From assembly GCF_000235425.2 (NCBI RefSeq), contig NZ_KI912266.1:4250180-4282618 (forward strand): DNA of 32,439 nt, in the 5' to 3' direction. The notes beneath the pieces are model-generated. The model saw only the letters and a program-made list of their open reading frames with translations, had not been told where the DNA came from and made no database searches. A program made the position numbers and the translations under genes. This document shows positions 20,528-27,898 of this stretch, in pieces (the stretch's first letter is position 1; each line of letters begins with the position of its first letter). This DNA comes from Pseudofrankia saprophytica. Its GTDB lineage: Bacteria > Actinomycetota > Actinomycetes > Frankiales > Frankiaceae.

Positions 20528-20550
20528 CCGTCCGACGCTACGGCCTGGTC

Positions 20551-20772
20551 GTGGCGGACATGGGCGTCGCGGGTGCTGGCGGCGGGATCCGCGAGCGCGA
20601 CGTCCTGAGCCTGATGGCACAGGGCCTGTCCAACACCACGCTCGCGGCCCGGCTCGTCGTCAGCCCGCGCACCGTCGAGACACACGTCGCGAGCATCTTC
20701 ACCAAGCTCGGCCTGCTCCCCACCGCCGACGAGCACCGCCGCGTCCGCGCCGTCATCACCTACCTCAACAAC
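20551..20772 (+). pseudogene. Remnant of a LuxR-family response regulator (DNA-binding domain only)
   Basis: The frame encodes a clear LuxR/GerE helix-turn-helix: IRERDVLSLMAQGLSN, LAARLVVSPRTVETHVASIF and TKLGL, ending in the usual EHRRVRAVITYL tail. The receiver domain normally found upstream is missing. There is no stop after the tail; the frame runs on as nonsense into DNA antisense to the thiolase gene, and a TAG lies just one frame over (around 20790). Only about 14 residues precede the domain, starting from a GTG without a good ribosome binding site. Both ends therefore appear to have been lost by deletion. Confidence 0.7.
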
Positions 20773-20812
20773 CCCACCCACGACCGGCACCGGGTAGAAG
20801 GTGGCCGGAGTC

Positions 20813-20837
20813 GTGGTCGAGGTCGAGGTCGAGGTCG
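20813..20837. repeat. Hexanucleotide repeat (GGTCGA)n at the thiolase 3' end
   Basis: About four copies of GGTCGA/GAGGTC run from about 20813 to the thiolase stop codon at 20838-20840. It lies between the LuxR remnant and the thiolase gene, at the likely junction where the regulator lost its end. Confidence 0.75.
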
Positions 20838-22370
20838 TCAGGGCAGCAGGGTGCCAGCCCGGATCTTGACAGTGCGGCCGACCCACTCCTGGGCGGTCAT
20901 CGCGGCGATGACGCCGGGGTCGGCGCTGGTCACGACGGTGCGGGTGGCGCCGTCGCCGGTGGTGGTGTCGGTGGTGGCGCCGAGGGTGACCACGGCGAGC
21001 GCCTGGACCGGGTCGCCCTGCTCGCAGGCGACGGTGAAGCCCGCCACCACACCGGTGACGGCGTCCCGTGCCGGGCCGTCGACGAGGGGGAGTGGGGTCC
21101 CGGCGGCGCGGACGTCGGCCGAGACGTCCTCGGCGCGGAAACCCGTCGACGGCGGGCTGGCGCTCCACAGCAGGCCGGCCTGCTTGGTGACCATCCCGGA
21201 GACGCAGGTCACGAGCCCACGGGCACCCGGCGCGGCGGCGCGCAGCCGCCGGGCCATGGCCACCGTGGACTGGAAGACGTAGTTGTTCAGCGGGCCACCC
21301 GCGAACGTCATGCCGCCCGTGACGGTCAGGTCGGAGCGCCCGGCCAGGCCGAGCTCCCGGACCTGGAGGCGGACCGCCGCCGGGAAGCAACTGTAAAGAT
21401 CCAGGTGGTCGGCGTCCGCCGCGGCGACGCCGGTGATGGCGGCGAGGCGTTTCCCGACTGCGCGGAAACCAGGGGAGCGGGCGAGGTCGGGACGGGCGGC
21501 CAGCGGCGTCATGACGTTGGACTCGGCGGCGGCCACCGGGAAGACCCACCGGTCCGGCGGAACGCCGAAGCGCCGGGCGGCGGCCGCGGAGCAGACCAGC
21601 AGCGCCGCGCCCTGGTCCACGCCGGCCCGGGAACAGTGCGACCGCGTGTACGGCCAGGACATCATCGGGTTGCGCGGCGACGGCGCCAGGTCGTCCGGGG
21701 TGACCGGGGCTCGTGCCCAGGCATCCTCGTTGCCGGCTGCAACCTGGGAGAACCCGGCCCACAGCGCGGCGACCTCGGCGGCATGCGCGGCGGGTTCTAG
21801 CCCGTCCGCCGCCCGCAGCGCCGACTCGAGGACCGCGTACTGCCGCACCGGCAGGTAGATTCCGCGACGGATCTCCAACGGCGCGAGGATGTCCGCCTCG
21901 GGGGCGAGGATCTCGTCGGGACCGTCCCCGGAACGGCCGCCCGCGCCCGCGTCGCCGCCACCATCGCCATCGCCATCGGCTGCGCCTGCGCCGACGGCGT
22001 GGCGGCGTGGGGTGAGGCGGACGCGCCCGCGGTGGGCCGCCTCGGCGCCGAGCACGAGGACGACGTCGGCGCGGCCGGCGGCGACGTCGAGGCAGGCGCG
22101 GGTGATGAGGCTCTGCTGCAGCACGCCGAGCTCGGCGATGACCGTGCGGGCCGCCCGGGCGCCGAACCGGTCGGCGACCTCGCGGCCCGGGTCCGAGCGG
22201 TCCCAGGTGCCGCGCGCGACGTACACGCGGTCGATGACGGCGAGCAGGCCCGGCGCCGCGGCGTCCGCGGCGGCCGCCTCGGTGGCGGCGGCCATCAGCT
22301 CCACCGCGTCAGGCAGCCGCGCCGCGGCGGCCGCGCCGACGAGCACTGGTGTGGCGGGCGGCATGGTCAT
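20838..22370 (-). CDS. Thiolase-family acetyl-CoA acetyltransferase-like protein
   Basis: A 510-residue thiolase-superfamily protein that probably cleaves or forms a carbon-carbon bond in acyl-CoA degradation. It begins at ATG 22370 with GGAG 6 nt upstream. Family elements are VLVGAAAAARLPD at the start, VLVLGAEA, SPRNPMMSWPYTRSHCSR, LDLYSCFPAAVRLQ, GGMTFAGGPLNNYVFQSTV and LVTCVSGMVTKQAGLLWS. These mark the branch of actinobacterial thiolase-like proteins with CFPxAV in place of the HEAFA motif. The usual nucleophile stretch is atypical: LGVLQQSLITRACLDVAAG, with Cys93 several residues later than expected. Residues 127-152 are a Gly/Asp/Ala low-complexity insert. It lies 16 nt after the FadD gene in the same transcript. 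Confidence 0.82.
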   Translation of the reverse strand: MTMPPATPVLVGAAAAARLPDAVELMAAATEAAAADAAAPGLLAVIDRVYVARGTWDRSDPGREVADRFGARAARTVIAELGVLQQSLITRACLDVAAGRADVVLVLGAEAAHRGRVRLTPRRHAVGAGAADGDGDGGGDAGAGGRSGDGPDEILAPEADILAPLEIRRGIYLPVRQYAVLESALRAADGLEPAAHAAEVAALWAGFSQVAAGNEDAWARAPVTPDDLAPSPRNPMMSWPYTRSHCSRAGVDQGAALLVCSAAAARRFGVPPDRWVFPVAAAESNVMTPLAARPDLARSPGFRAVGKRLAAITGVAAADADHLDLYSCFPAAVRLQVRELGLAGRSDLTVTGGMTFAGGPLNNYVFQSTVAMARRLRAAAPGARGLVTCVSGMVTKQAGLLWSASPPSTGFRAEDVSADVRAAGTPLPLVDGPARDAVTGVVAGFTVACEQGDPVQALAVVTLGATTDTTTGDGATRTVVTSADPGVIAAMTAQEWVGRTVKIRAGTLLP

Positions 22371-22386
22371 GCGGATCTCCGTGGTG

Positions 22387-24111
22387 CTAGGTGTTCTCGA
22401 GGTCGCGAGCACTCTCGGTGACCTGGGCGGCCCTCGTCGCCACCTGCCGGGCCCACGCGAGGTCGGCCTTGCCGCTCGGGGTACGCACGACGGTCTGGAC
22501 GAGGCTCAGCACCCGGGGCACCTTGTAGCCGGCGAGGTGGGCGCGGCAGTGCCGCTGCAGGTCGGCGAGGGTGAGCGTGGCGCCAGGCCGGGGCGCGACG
22601 ACGGCGGCGACGGTCTGGCCCCAGCGTTCGTGCGGGACGCCGACGACCAGGACGTCATAGATGTCCGGATGGGTCTTCAGCACGCCCTCGACCTCCTCGG
22701 GGAAGATCTTCTCCCCGCCCGAGTTGATGGTGGCCGAGCCGCGGCCGAGCAGGGTGATGGTGCCGTCCTCCTCCAGCCGGGCGAAGTCGCCGGGGACGGA
22801 GTAGCGCGCGCCGTCCGGGCCGGTGCGGAACACCTGGGCCGTCTTGACCGGGTCGCCGAGATAGCCGATCGGGATGTTGCCCCTGCGGGCGAGCCGGCCG
22901 ATCTCGCCGACCCCGAGCGGGGTGAGGTCCTCGTCGACGACCAGCGCGTCGTCGATCGGCCGGATGCGCACGCCGGCGTCGCCTCGGACCCGGCTCTTGT
23001 CCGCGATGCCGACGCCGTGCGAGCCGGCCTCCGAGGCGCCGACGCCGTCCGTGACGACGACGCCCAGGCGCTGCATGAACGACTCCTTGAGCACGGGGGA
23101 GAACAGCGCGGCGCTCGACGACAGCGCGTACAGCGACGACAGCTCCGGCCGGCTGCCCGCGCGCTCCAACGCGTCGAGGGTGTCGAGCAACGGGCGCGCC
23201 ATCGCGTCACCCGTGATCATGACCATGTTGACCCGTTCGGCCTCGACGAGCCGCCAGACCTCGTCGGGCTCGAACGTGTCGACGAGGATGGTGCGCTGGC
23301 CCTTGCTCAGGTTGGTCAGCAGGCACCACTGGGTGGCGCCGTGCATCAGCGGCGCGATCGGCAGCGCGGTGAGGACGCCGGTAGCGCCCTTCTCGGTGAG
23401 CTCCTCCGGGCGGCTGGCGCGTTCGCCCGTCATCAGGTCGAGGCCGCCGCCGAGGGCGAAGATGACGTCCTCCTGCCGCCACAGCACGCCCTTCGGCATG
23501 CCGGTGGTCCCGCCGGTGTAGAGCAGGTAGTGGTCGTCGCCGGTGCGCGGCTCGAAGTCCCGGTCCGGGCGGGACGCGGCCAACGCGTCCTCGTAGGGCA
23601 CGGCACCCAGTGCCTCGGCGCCGCCCTGCCCCTGTCCCCGCTCCTGGCCGCGCCCGCTGCCGCTGCCGCGCCCGCTGCCGCTGTCGGCGTCGTCCTCGGC
23701 TTCGAGGGCCGTGCCGTCCTCGATCACCACGAGGTGCCGCAGGCTCGCGATCTTCGGGGCCACGTCGGCGACCCGGTCGGCGAACTGTCGCTGGAAGACG
23801 AGCGCGACCGGCGCGGCGTTGCCAAGCAGGTACGCCAGCTCCTCGGCGACATACCGGAAGTTGACGTTCACGCACACGGCGCGGATCTTGTACGCCGCGA
23901 GCATCGTCTCGACCCATTCGATCACGTTGTAGGCATAGATCGCGACGTGGTCGCCGGGTCCCACCCCGGCGCTGGATAAGTGGTGCGCCATGCGGTTGGC
24001 GCGTTCCTCCAGCTCGGTGTAGGTCCGCCGGCCGGGGCCGGCGACGACGGCCTCCCGGTCGGGGTAGCGGTCGACGGCGTGCTCGAACAGGTCGGCAAGA
24101 TTGAACTGCAT
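22387..24111 (-). CDS. Acyl-CoA synthetase (FadD17/FadD19-like, AMP-forming)
   Basis: A 574-residue ANL-family ligase that makes an acyl-CoA from a carboxylic acid and CoA. ATG 24111 follows GGGAGA at a good distance. The order is FNLADLFEHAVDRYPDREA, the VNVNFRY stretch (81-87), the phosphate loop TGGTTGMPKG (199-208) followed by VLWRQEDV, LMHGATQW, DGVGASEAG, GRGSATINSGGEKIFPEEVE and the C-terminal lysine in GKADLAWAR (about K548). The WRQEDV continuation is like steroid side-chain ligases of the FadD19 type. Residues 139-164 are a Gly/Ser/Arg/Gln low-complexity insert at a domain surface loop. It precedes the thiolase gene by 16 nt and follows the hydratase gene by 44 nt, forming one operon. 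Confidence 0.9.
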   Translation of the reverse strand: MQFNLADLFEHAVDRYPDREAVVAGPGRRTYTELEERANRMAHHLSSAGVGPGDHVAIYAYNVIEWVETMLAAYKIRAVCVNVNFRYVAEELAYLLGNAAPVALVFQRQFADRVADVAPKIASLRHLVVIEDGTALEAEDDADSGSGRGSGSGRGQERGQGQGGAEALGAVPYEDALAASRPDRDFEPRTGDDHYLLYTGGTTGMPKGVLWRQEDVIFALGGGLDLMTGERASRPEELTEKGATGVLTALPIAPLMHGATQWCLLTNLSKGQRTILVDTFEPDEVWRLVEAERVNMVMITGDAMARPLLDTLDALERAGSRPELSSLYALSSSAALFSPVLKESFMQRLGVVVTDGVGASEAGSHGVGIADKSRVRGDAGVRIRPIDDALVVDEDLTPLGVGEIGRLARRGNIPIGYLGDPVKTAQVFRTGPDGARYSVPGDFARLEEDGTITLLGRGSATINSGGEKIFPEEVEGVLKTHPDIYDVLVVGVPHERWGQTVAAVVAPRPGATLTLADLQRHCRAHLAGYKVPRVLSLVQTVVRTPSGKADLAWARQVATRAAQVTESARDLENT

Positions 24112-24155
24112 CACGTCTCCCGCTGGGCGACTGCGTCTGGGCGGCGGTGTCCGGG

Positions 24156-24968
24156 TCAGCGCCCGGTGAATCGAGGGGTCTGCTTCGCGGCGAACGAGCG
24201 CGGGCCGATCTTCGCGTCGTCGCTGAGGTAGACCCGCATGCCGATCTCGGACTCGACGCGGAACGCCTCGTCCTCGGGCAGCGACTCGGTCTCCCGCAGG
24301 ACCCGCAGCACGGCCTGCACGGCGACCGGCCCGTTCGCGGCGATCGCGCGCGCGATCTCCATGGCCCGTTCCAGGGCGGTCCCGTCCGGGACGACGTGGG
24401 TGACCAGGCCGATCTCCTTCGCCTCCGCCGCCCCCAGGTGCCGGCCGGTGAGCAGCAGCTCGGCGGCCACCGCGTAGGGGACCTGGCGGCGCAGCCGCAC
24501 CGCGGACCCGCCGAGCGGGAACAGGCCCCAGCGGACCTCGGAGACGCCGAACCTCGCGGACTCGCCCGCGACCCGGATGTCGGTCGCCTGCAGGATCTCG
24601 GTGCCGCCGGCGATCGCCGGCCCCTCGACGGCCGCGATGAGCGGCTTGGTGAGGACGAACCGCTTCATGATCCATTTCATGACGGACAGGTCCATCGCGA
24701 GGCGGGTGCCGTCCCCATCGCCGCGAAACGCCTCGCCGGGCGGGCGCGCGGACATCTGCTTGAGGTCGGCTCCGGAGCTGAACGCGCCGCCGGCGCCGGT
24801 GAGGACGGCGACCCGGATCTCCGGGTCGGCGTTGACCTCGTCCCAGGCCTTCTCAAGGAGGCCGATCATCTCGGGGGTGATCGCGTTGCGGGCATGCGGG
24901 CGGTTCATCGTGACGACCAGGACGTGGCCGTCGCGGGCGACGAGCGCGTGCGGCTCGGACTCGGTCAC
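24156..24968 (-). CDS. Enoyl-CoA hydratase/isomerase (crotonase family)
   Basis: A 270-residue crotonase-fold protein that probably hydrates a 2-enoyl-CoA. GTG 24968 is chosen for the GAGGAG ribosome binding site and because family similarity starts there ([20 protein letters not shown]); the frame continues far upstream through unrelated DNA. The CoA-binding and oxyanion elements are [10 protein letters not shown] and [22 protein letters not shown]. Glutamates occupy both usual catalytic regions: Glu in AGGTEIL and Glu in [13 protein letters not shown]. The C-terminus [13 protein letters not shown] is typical. It lies between the acyl-CoA dehydrogenase and FadD genes on the same strand. The 48-bp palindrome ends 22 bp upstream of its start codon. 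Confidence 0.88.
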   Translation of the reverse strand: MTESEPHALVARDGHVLVVTMNRPHARNAITPEMIGLLEKAWDEVNADPEIRVAVLTGAGGAFSSGADLKQMSARPPGEAFRGDGDGTRLAMDLSVMKWIMKRFVLTKPLIAAVEGPAIAGGTEILQATDIRVAGESARFGVSEVRWGLFPLGGSAVRLRRQVPYAVAAELLLTGRHLGAAEAKEIGLVTHVVPDGTALERAMEIARAIAANGPVAVQAVLRVLRETESLPEDEAFRVESEIGMRVYLSDDAKIGPRSFAAKQTPRFTGR

Positions 24969-25268
24969 GCGGGCTCTCCTCGGACGCGCAGACCGTGGTG
25001 GATGGCCGTGCCTATAGGCACGGCCATCCACCACGGTCCAAAACGGGATCAGTGATGTGTGTTGGATGGCTGTGCTCATGGACACGCTGGTCTGCCACGA
25101 TTCGGCGCTCGGGCGAGCGCGGCGGGCTGGTGGCACCCCCGGGCCGGAGTGACGCTCCCTGCCAGACACCCCGGGCATGCCTGAGCGGCGTCTCAGGCGC
25201 CCGCTCGGCCGTGTCGACACCGCTACCAAAAGTGATCGACGTTGAGGCCGCCGCCGGCGGAGGTGGCC
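24969..25268. other. 300-bp gap between hydratase and acyl-CoA dehydrogenase genes
   Basis: No gene is visible. The gap holds the 48-bp perfect palindrome (24991-25038), a partial third copy of its arm (25059-25079) and a small 7-bp hairpin (25179-25185 with 25192-25198, GCCTGAG/CTCAGGC). The last lies about 70 nt beyond the acyl-CoA dehydrogenase stop and could end its transcript. The hydratase-FadD-thiolase operon may then have its own promoter in this gap. Confidence 0.5.
24991..25038. repeat. 48-bp perfect palindrome
   Basis: The two 24-base arms (24991-25014 and 25015-25038) are exact reverse complements with no central spacer. The arm begins GACCGTGGTGGATGGCC and the centre reads CCTATAGG. 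A degenerate direct copy of most of the arm (17 of 21 bases) follows at 25059-25079. In RNA it forms a long hairpin just before the hydratase ribosome binding site; in DNA it could extrude a cruciform. No T-run follows. Confidence 0.95.
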
Positions 25269-26459
25269 TCACCGCGGCGGGCGGGGCATGCCGAGGCCAA
25301 GCATCGCGATCATGTCGCGCTGGATCTCGTTGGTGCCGCCGCCGAAGGTGAGCATGAGGATCTGCCGGTAGGCGCGCTCGAGCCGGCCGGCGAGCACGGC
25401 GCCCGGCGAGCCCGACACGAGGATCGCCTCGTCCTCCAGGCACTCCATCAGCAGGCGGTATGCCTCGACGGCGAACTCGGTGCCGAAGATCTTCGTCGCG
25501 CTGGCCTGGGCCGGCCCCAGCCGGGCACCGTGGTCGACTCCCCAGGCGATCTTCCAGTTGATCAGTTTGAGGAACTCGACCTTGGCGTGCACCGTGCCGA
25601 GGTTGCGCCGGACCAGCGGGCGGTCGATGACCCGGCCGCCCTCGGGCGCCGCGGTCGCCTCGGCCCACCGCCGGGTCCACAGCAGCAGCTGCTGGATGCC
25701 GGCGGCCGAGCACAGCGCGACGCGCTCGTGGTTGAGCTGGCCGGTGATCAGTTTCCAGCCGCCGTCCACCTCGCCGACCAGGGCCTCGGCCGGCACGTGG
25801 ACATCGGTGTAGAAGGTCTGGCTGGTGATGCCGCCGGAGATGGTGGGCACCGGCGTCCAGGAGAAGCCCGGTGTGTCGACGGGGACGCAGAACACCGACA
25901 GGCCGCGGTGGCGGGGCAGGTCGGGGTTGGTGCGGGCGGCCAGCCACACGTAGTCGGCGACCTGGATGACCGACGTCCACATCTTCTGGCCGTTGATCAC
26001 CCAGCCGTCGCCGTCGCGGTCGGCGCGGGTGCGCAGGCTCGCGAGGTCGGTGCCGGCACCCGGCTCCGAGTAGCCGATGGAGAAGTGCAGCTCACCGGCG
26101 AGGATCTTCGGCAGGAAGAAGTCCCGCTGCTCCTGGGTGCCGTACTCCATGATCGCCGGCCCGACGCTGTTCAGGGTCAGCAGCGGGATCGGCACCCCGG
26201 CCAGCGTCGCCTCGTCGCCGAAGATCAGCTGCTCCAGCATCGACCGGTTCTGGCCGCCGTACTGGGTCGGCCAGCCGATGCCGAGCCAGCCGTCCTTGCC
26301 CAGCTGGCGGATGGCCCGGCAGTAGGCGCCGTCCTTGCCTTTCAGGGTCGACTCGCCGCCGGCGAGCTCGGCGCCGAGCTCGGGCGTGACCATCGCGGCG
26401 AAGTACTCGCGCAGCTCGCGGCGCAGGTCCTCCTGCGTCGCGGTGTAGGCGATTCGCAT
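25269..26459 (-). CDS. Acyl-CoA dehydrogenase (FadE-type), subunit A
   Basis: A 396-residue flavoprotein that should introduce the alpha-beta double bond in an acyl-CoA. ATG 26459 follows AGGAGA by about 8 nt. Features are the N-terminal helices (DLRRELREYFAAMVTPEL), GWPTQYGGQNRS, IGYSEPGAGTDLASL (129-143, FAD/substrate), INGQKMWTS, and a C-terminal TFGGGTNEIQRDMIA (about 371-385). At the position of the MCAD catalytic Glu (IYEGT) it has Gly (FGGGT), so any base must lie elsewhere, for example Glu in NHERVAL. It diverges from a second, unlike acyl-CoA dehydrogenase across a shared control region. Such unlike pairs form alpha2-beta2 heterotetramers in mycobacterial steroid catabolism; here that is inference. 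Confidence 0.9.
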   Translation of the reverse strand: MRIAYTATQEDLRRELREYFAAMVTPELGAELAGGESTLKGKDGAYCRAIRQLGKDGWLGIGWPTQYGGQNRSMLEQLIFGDEATLAGVPIPLLTLNSVGPAIMEYGTQEQRDFFLPKILAGELHFSIGYSEPGAGTDLASLRTRADRDGDGWVINGQKMWTSVIQVADYVWLAARTNPDLPRHRGLSVFCVPVDTPGFSWTPVPTISGGITSQTFYTDVHVPAEALVGEVDGGWKLITGQLNHERVALCSAAGIQQLLLWTRRWAEATAAPEGGRVIDRPLVRRNLGTVHAKVEFLKLINWKIAWGVDHGARLGPAQASATKIFGTEFAVEAYRLLMECLEDEAILVSGSPGAVLAGRLERAYRQILMLTFGGGTNEIQRDMIAMLGLGMPRPPR

Positions 26460-26546
26460 CGGCGCTCTCCTGTCGCGGCCGGCCGCCACGGCGTGTCCCG
26501 TGGGCCCGGCGCACCCGACACGACCTGACGGGTCATCAGGTCGCGG

Positions 26547-26575
26547 TTGACCCGATGCTAGCGCGGTACTAGAAC
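26547..26575 (+). promoter_or_regulatory. Sigma-70-type promoter for acyl-CoA dehydrogenase B
   Basis: TTGACC (26547-26552) and TAGAAC (26570-26575) are separated by exactly 17 bp, a good vegetative promoter. The predicted start of transcription is near 26582, giving a leader of about 87 nt before ATG 26669. The -10 element is the left half of the KstR-like palindrome, so repressor binding would block it. Confidence 0.55.
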
Positions 26576-26583
26576 AAGTTCTC
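26570..26583. promoter_or_regulatory. KstR-like operator palindrome
   Basis: TAGAACAAGTTCTC matches the KstR consensus TnnAACnnGTTnnA at all fixed bases except the last (C for A). The core AGAAC-AA-GTTCT is a perfect inverted repeat. It lies between two divergent acyl-CoA dehydrogenase genes and overlaps the -10 of one, the usual arrangement for this TetR-family repressor of steroid catabolism. No KstR gene is in the window. Confidence 0.6.
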
Positions 26584-26668
26584 GTTATTGGGTGCTCGCC
26601 CGCCCGCGGCCCACCGGTCCGCGCCGGGCGTCCGCCGACGACCAAGCCTTCTCGCGAGGAGCCGCGGC

Positions 26669-27898
26669 ATGGACTTCGCCCAGACCGAGGAACAGCGCGA
26701 CCTGGCCGCGCTGGCCAGGCAGATCCTCACGGAGCGAGTCACCCCCGAACGCCTGGCCACGCTGGAGGCGGATGTCCTCGCCGGCACCGGTGAGCCGAGG
26801 TTCGACCGCGAGCTGTGGGCGCAGCTCGCGAAGGCGAACCTGCTCGGCATCGGCGTGCCGGCCGAGTACGGCGGCCTGGGCTACGGGGTGCTCGAGGAGT
26901 GCGTCGTACTGGAGGAGGCCGGGCGGGTGCTCGCGCCGGTGCCGCTCTGGGCCTGCGCGACCGTCGGCGCCGGCGCGATCGCCGCCCACGGCACCGAGGC
27001 GCAGCGGCGCGGCTGGCTACCCGGCCTCGTCAGCGGCGAGAAGATCGTCACGGTCGCGCTGGCCGAGCCGCGAGGCTCCGACGCCGCGGCCCCGGCCACG
27101 ACCGCGACCAGACTGGCCGGCTCCGGCTCCAGCTCCAGCTCTGCCGGCGGCGTGGGTCCCGACGGCGGCGTCGGCGTCGGCGTCGGCGCCGGCTGGCGGC
27201 TGGACGGAGTCAGGACGGCCGTGCCGTTCGCGACGGTCGCGGACGCGGTGCTCGTCCCGGCGCGCACCGGGACGGGCGTTGGCGTGTTCCTCGTCGACCC
27301 GGCCGCCGCCGGGGTCACCGTTGAGCGGCAGCTCACCACCGCCCGCGAGGTCACCGGCCTGTTACGGCTGGAGGGGGTCGTGGTCGGCGACGACGCGCTC
27401 GTCGGTGGCCCGGCGGCGGCCGAGGGAGACGCCGTGGCGGTGGCGCTGCGGGACCGGGCAACGCTGGGCCTGTGCGCGCTGCAGCTCGGCGTCACCGAGC
27501 GGGCGATGCGCGCCGCCGCCGAGTACACCAGCAACCGGCAGCAGTTCGGCCGCCCGATCGGCTCGTTCCAGGCGGTCGGGCACCGGCTGGCCGACTGCTA
27601 CATCGACGTCGAGGCGATCCGCCTGACGATGTGGCAGGCCGCCTGGCAGCTCGCCGAGGGATGGGACGCCTCGAGCGCGGTCGCCACCGCCAAGTTCTGG
27701 GCGGCCGACGGCGGCCACCGGGTCGCGAGCGCCGTCGTCCACGTCCACGGCGGCATGGGCATCGCCGAGGAGTACTTCGTCCACCGCTACTTCCTGCACG
27801 CCAAGCAGCTCGAGTTCACCCTCGGCGGCGCCGGCGAGCAGGCCCGCCGCCTCGGCGACCTGATGGCCGCCGCCCCCGCCCCCGACCACGTCGTCTAG
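26669..27898 (+). CDS. Acyl-CoA dehydrogenase (FadE-type), subunit B
   Basis: A 409-residue acyl-CoA dehydrogenase-family protein. ATG 26669 follows GAGGAG by 7 nt; the frame is open further upstream. Recognisable parts are MDFAQTEEQRDLAALARQIL, GIGVPAEYGGLGYGVLE, VTVALAEPRG, then AAAEYTSNRQQFGRPIGSFQAVGHRLAD and HVHGGMGIAEEYFVHRYFLHAKQLEFTLGGAGEQ. The middle beta-domain is interrupted by a Gly/Ser/Val low-complexity insert (about 150-175), just before WRLDG. The C-terminal IYEGT position reads LGGAG, with no Glu. It is shorter in conserved FAD contacts than subunit A, typical of the partner subunit in heteromeric FadE pairs. It is divergent from subunit A and downstream of a KstR-like box. 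Confidence 0.88.
   Translation: MDFAQTEEQRDLAALARQILTERVTPERLATLEADVLAGTGEPRFDRELWAQLAKANLLGIGVPAEYGGLGYGVLEECVVLEEAGRVLAPVPLWACATVGAGAIAAHGTEAQRRGWLPGLVSGEKIVTVALAEPRGSDAAAPATTATRLAGSGSSSSSAGGVGPDGGVGVGVGAGWRLDGVRTAVPFATVADAVLVPARTGTGVGVFLVDPAAAGVTVERQLTTAREVTGLLRLEGVVVGDDALVGGPAAAEGDAVAVALRDRATLGLCALQLGVTERAMRAAAEYTSNRQQFGRPIGSFQAVGHRLADCYIDVEAIRLTMWQAAWQLAEGWDASSAVATAKFWAADGGHRVASAVVHVHGGMGIAEEYFVHRYFLHAKQLEFTLGGAGEQARRLGDLMAAAPAPDHVV

Noticed and set aside
26585-26989. Minus-strand frames between the two acyl-CoA dehydrogenase genes
   Set aside because: They overlap the start of acyl-CoA dehydrogenase B in antisense, lack ribosome binding sites and show no family.
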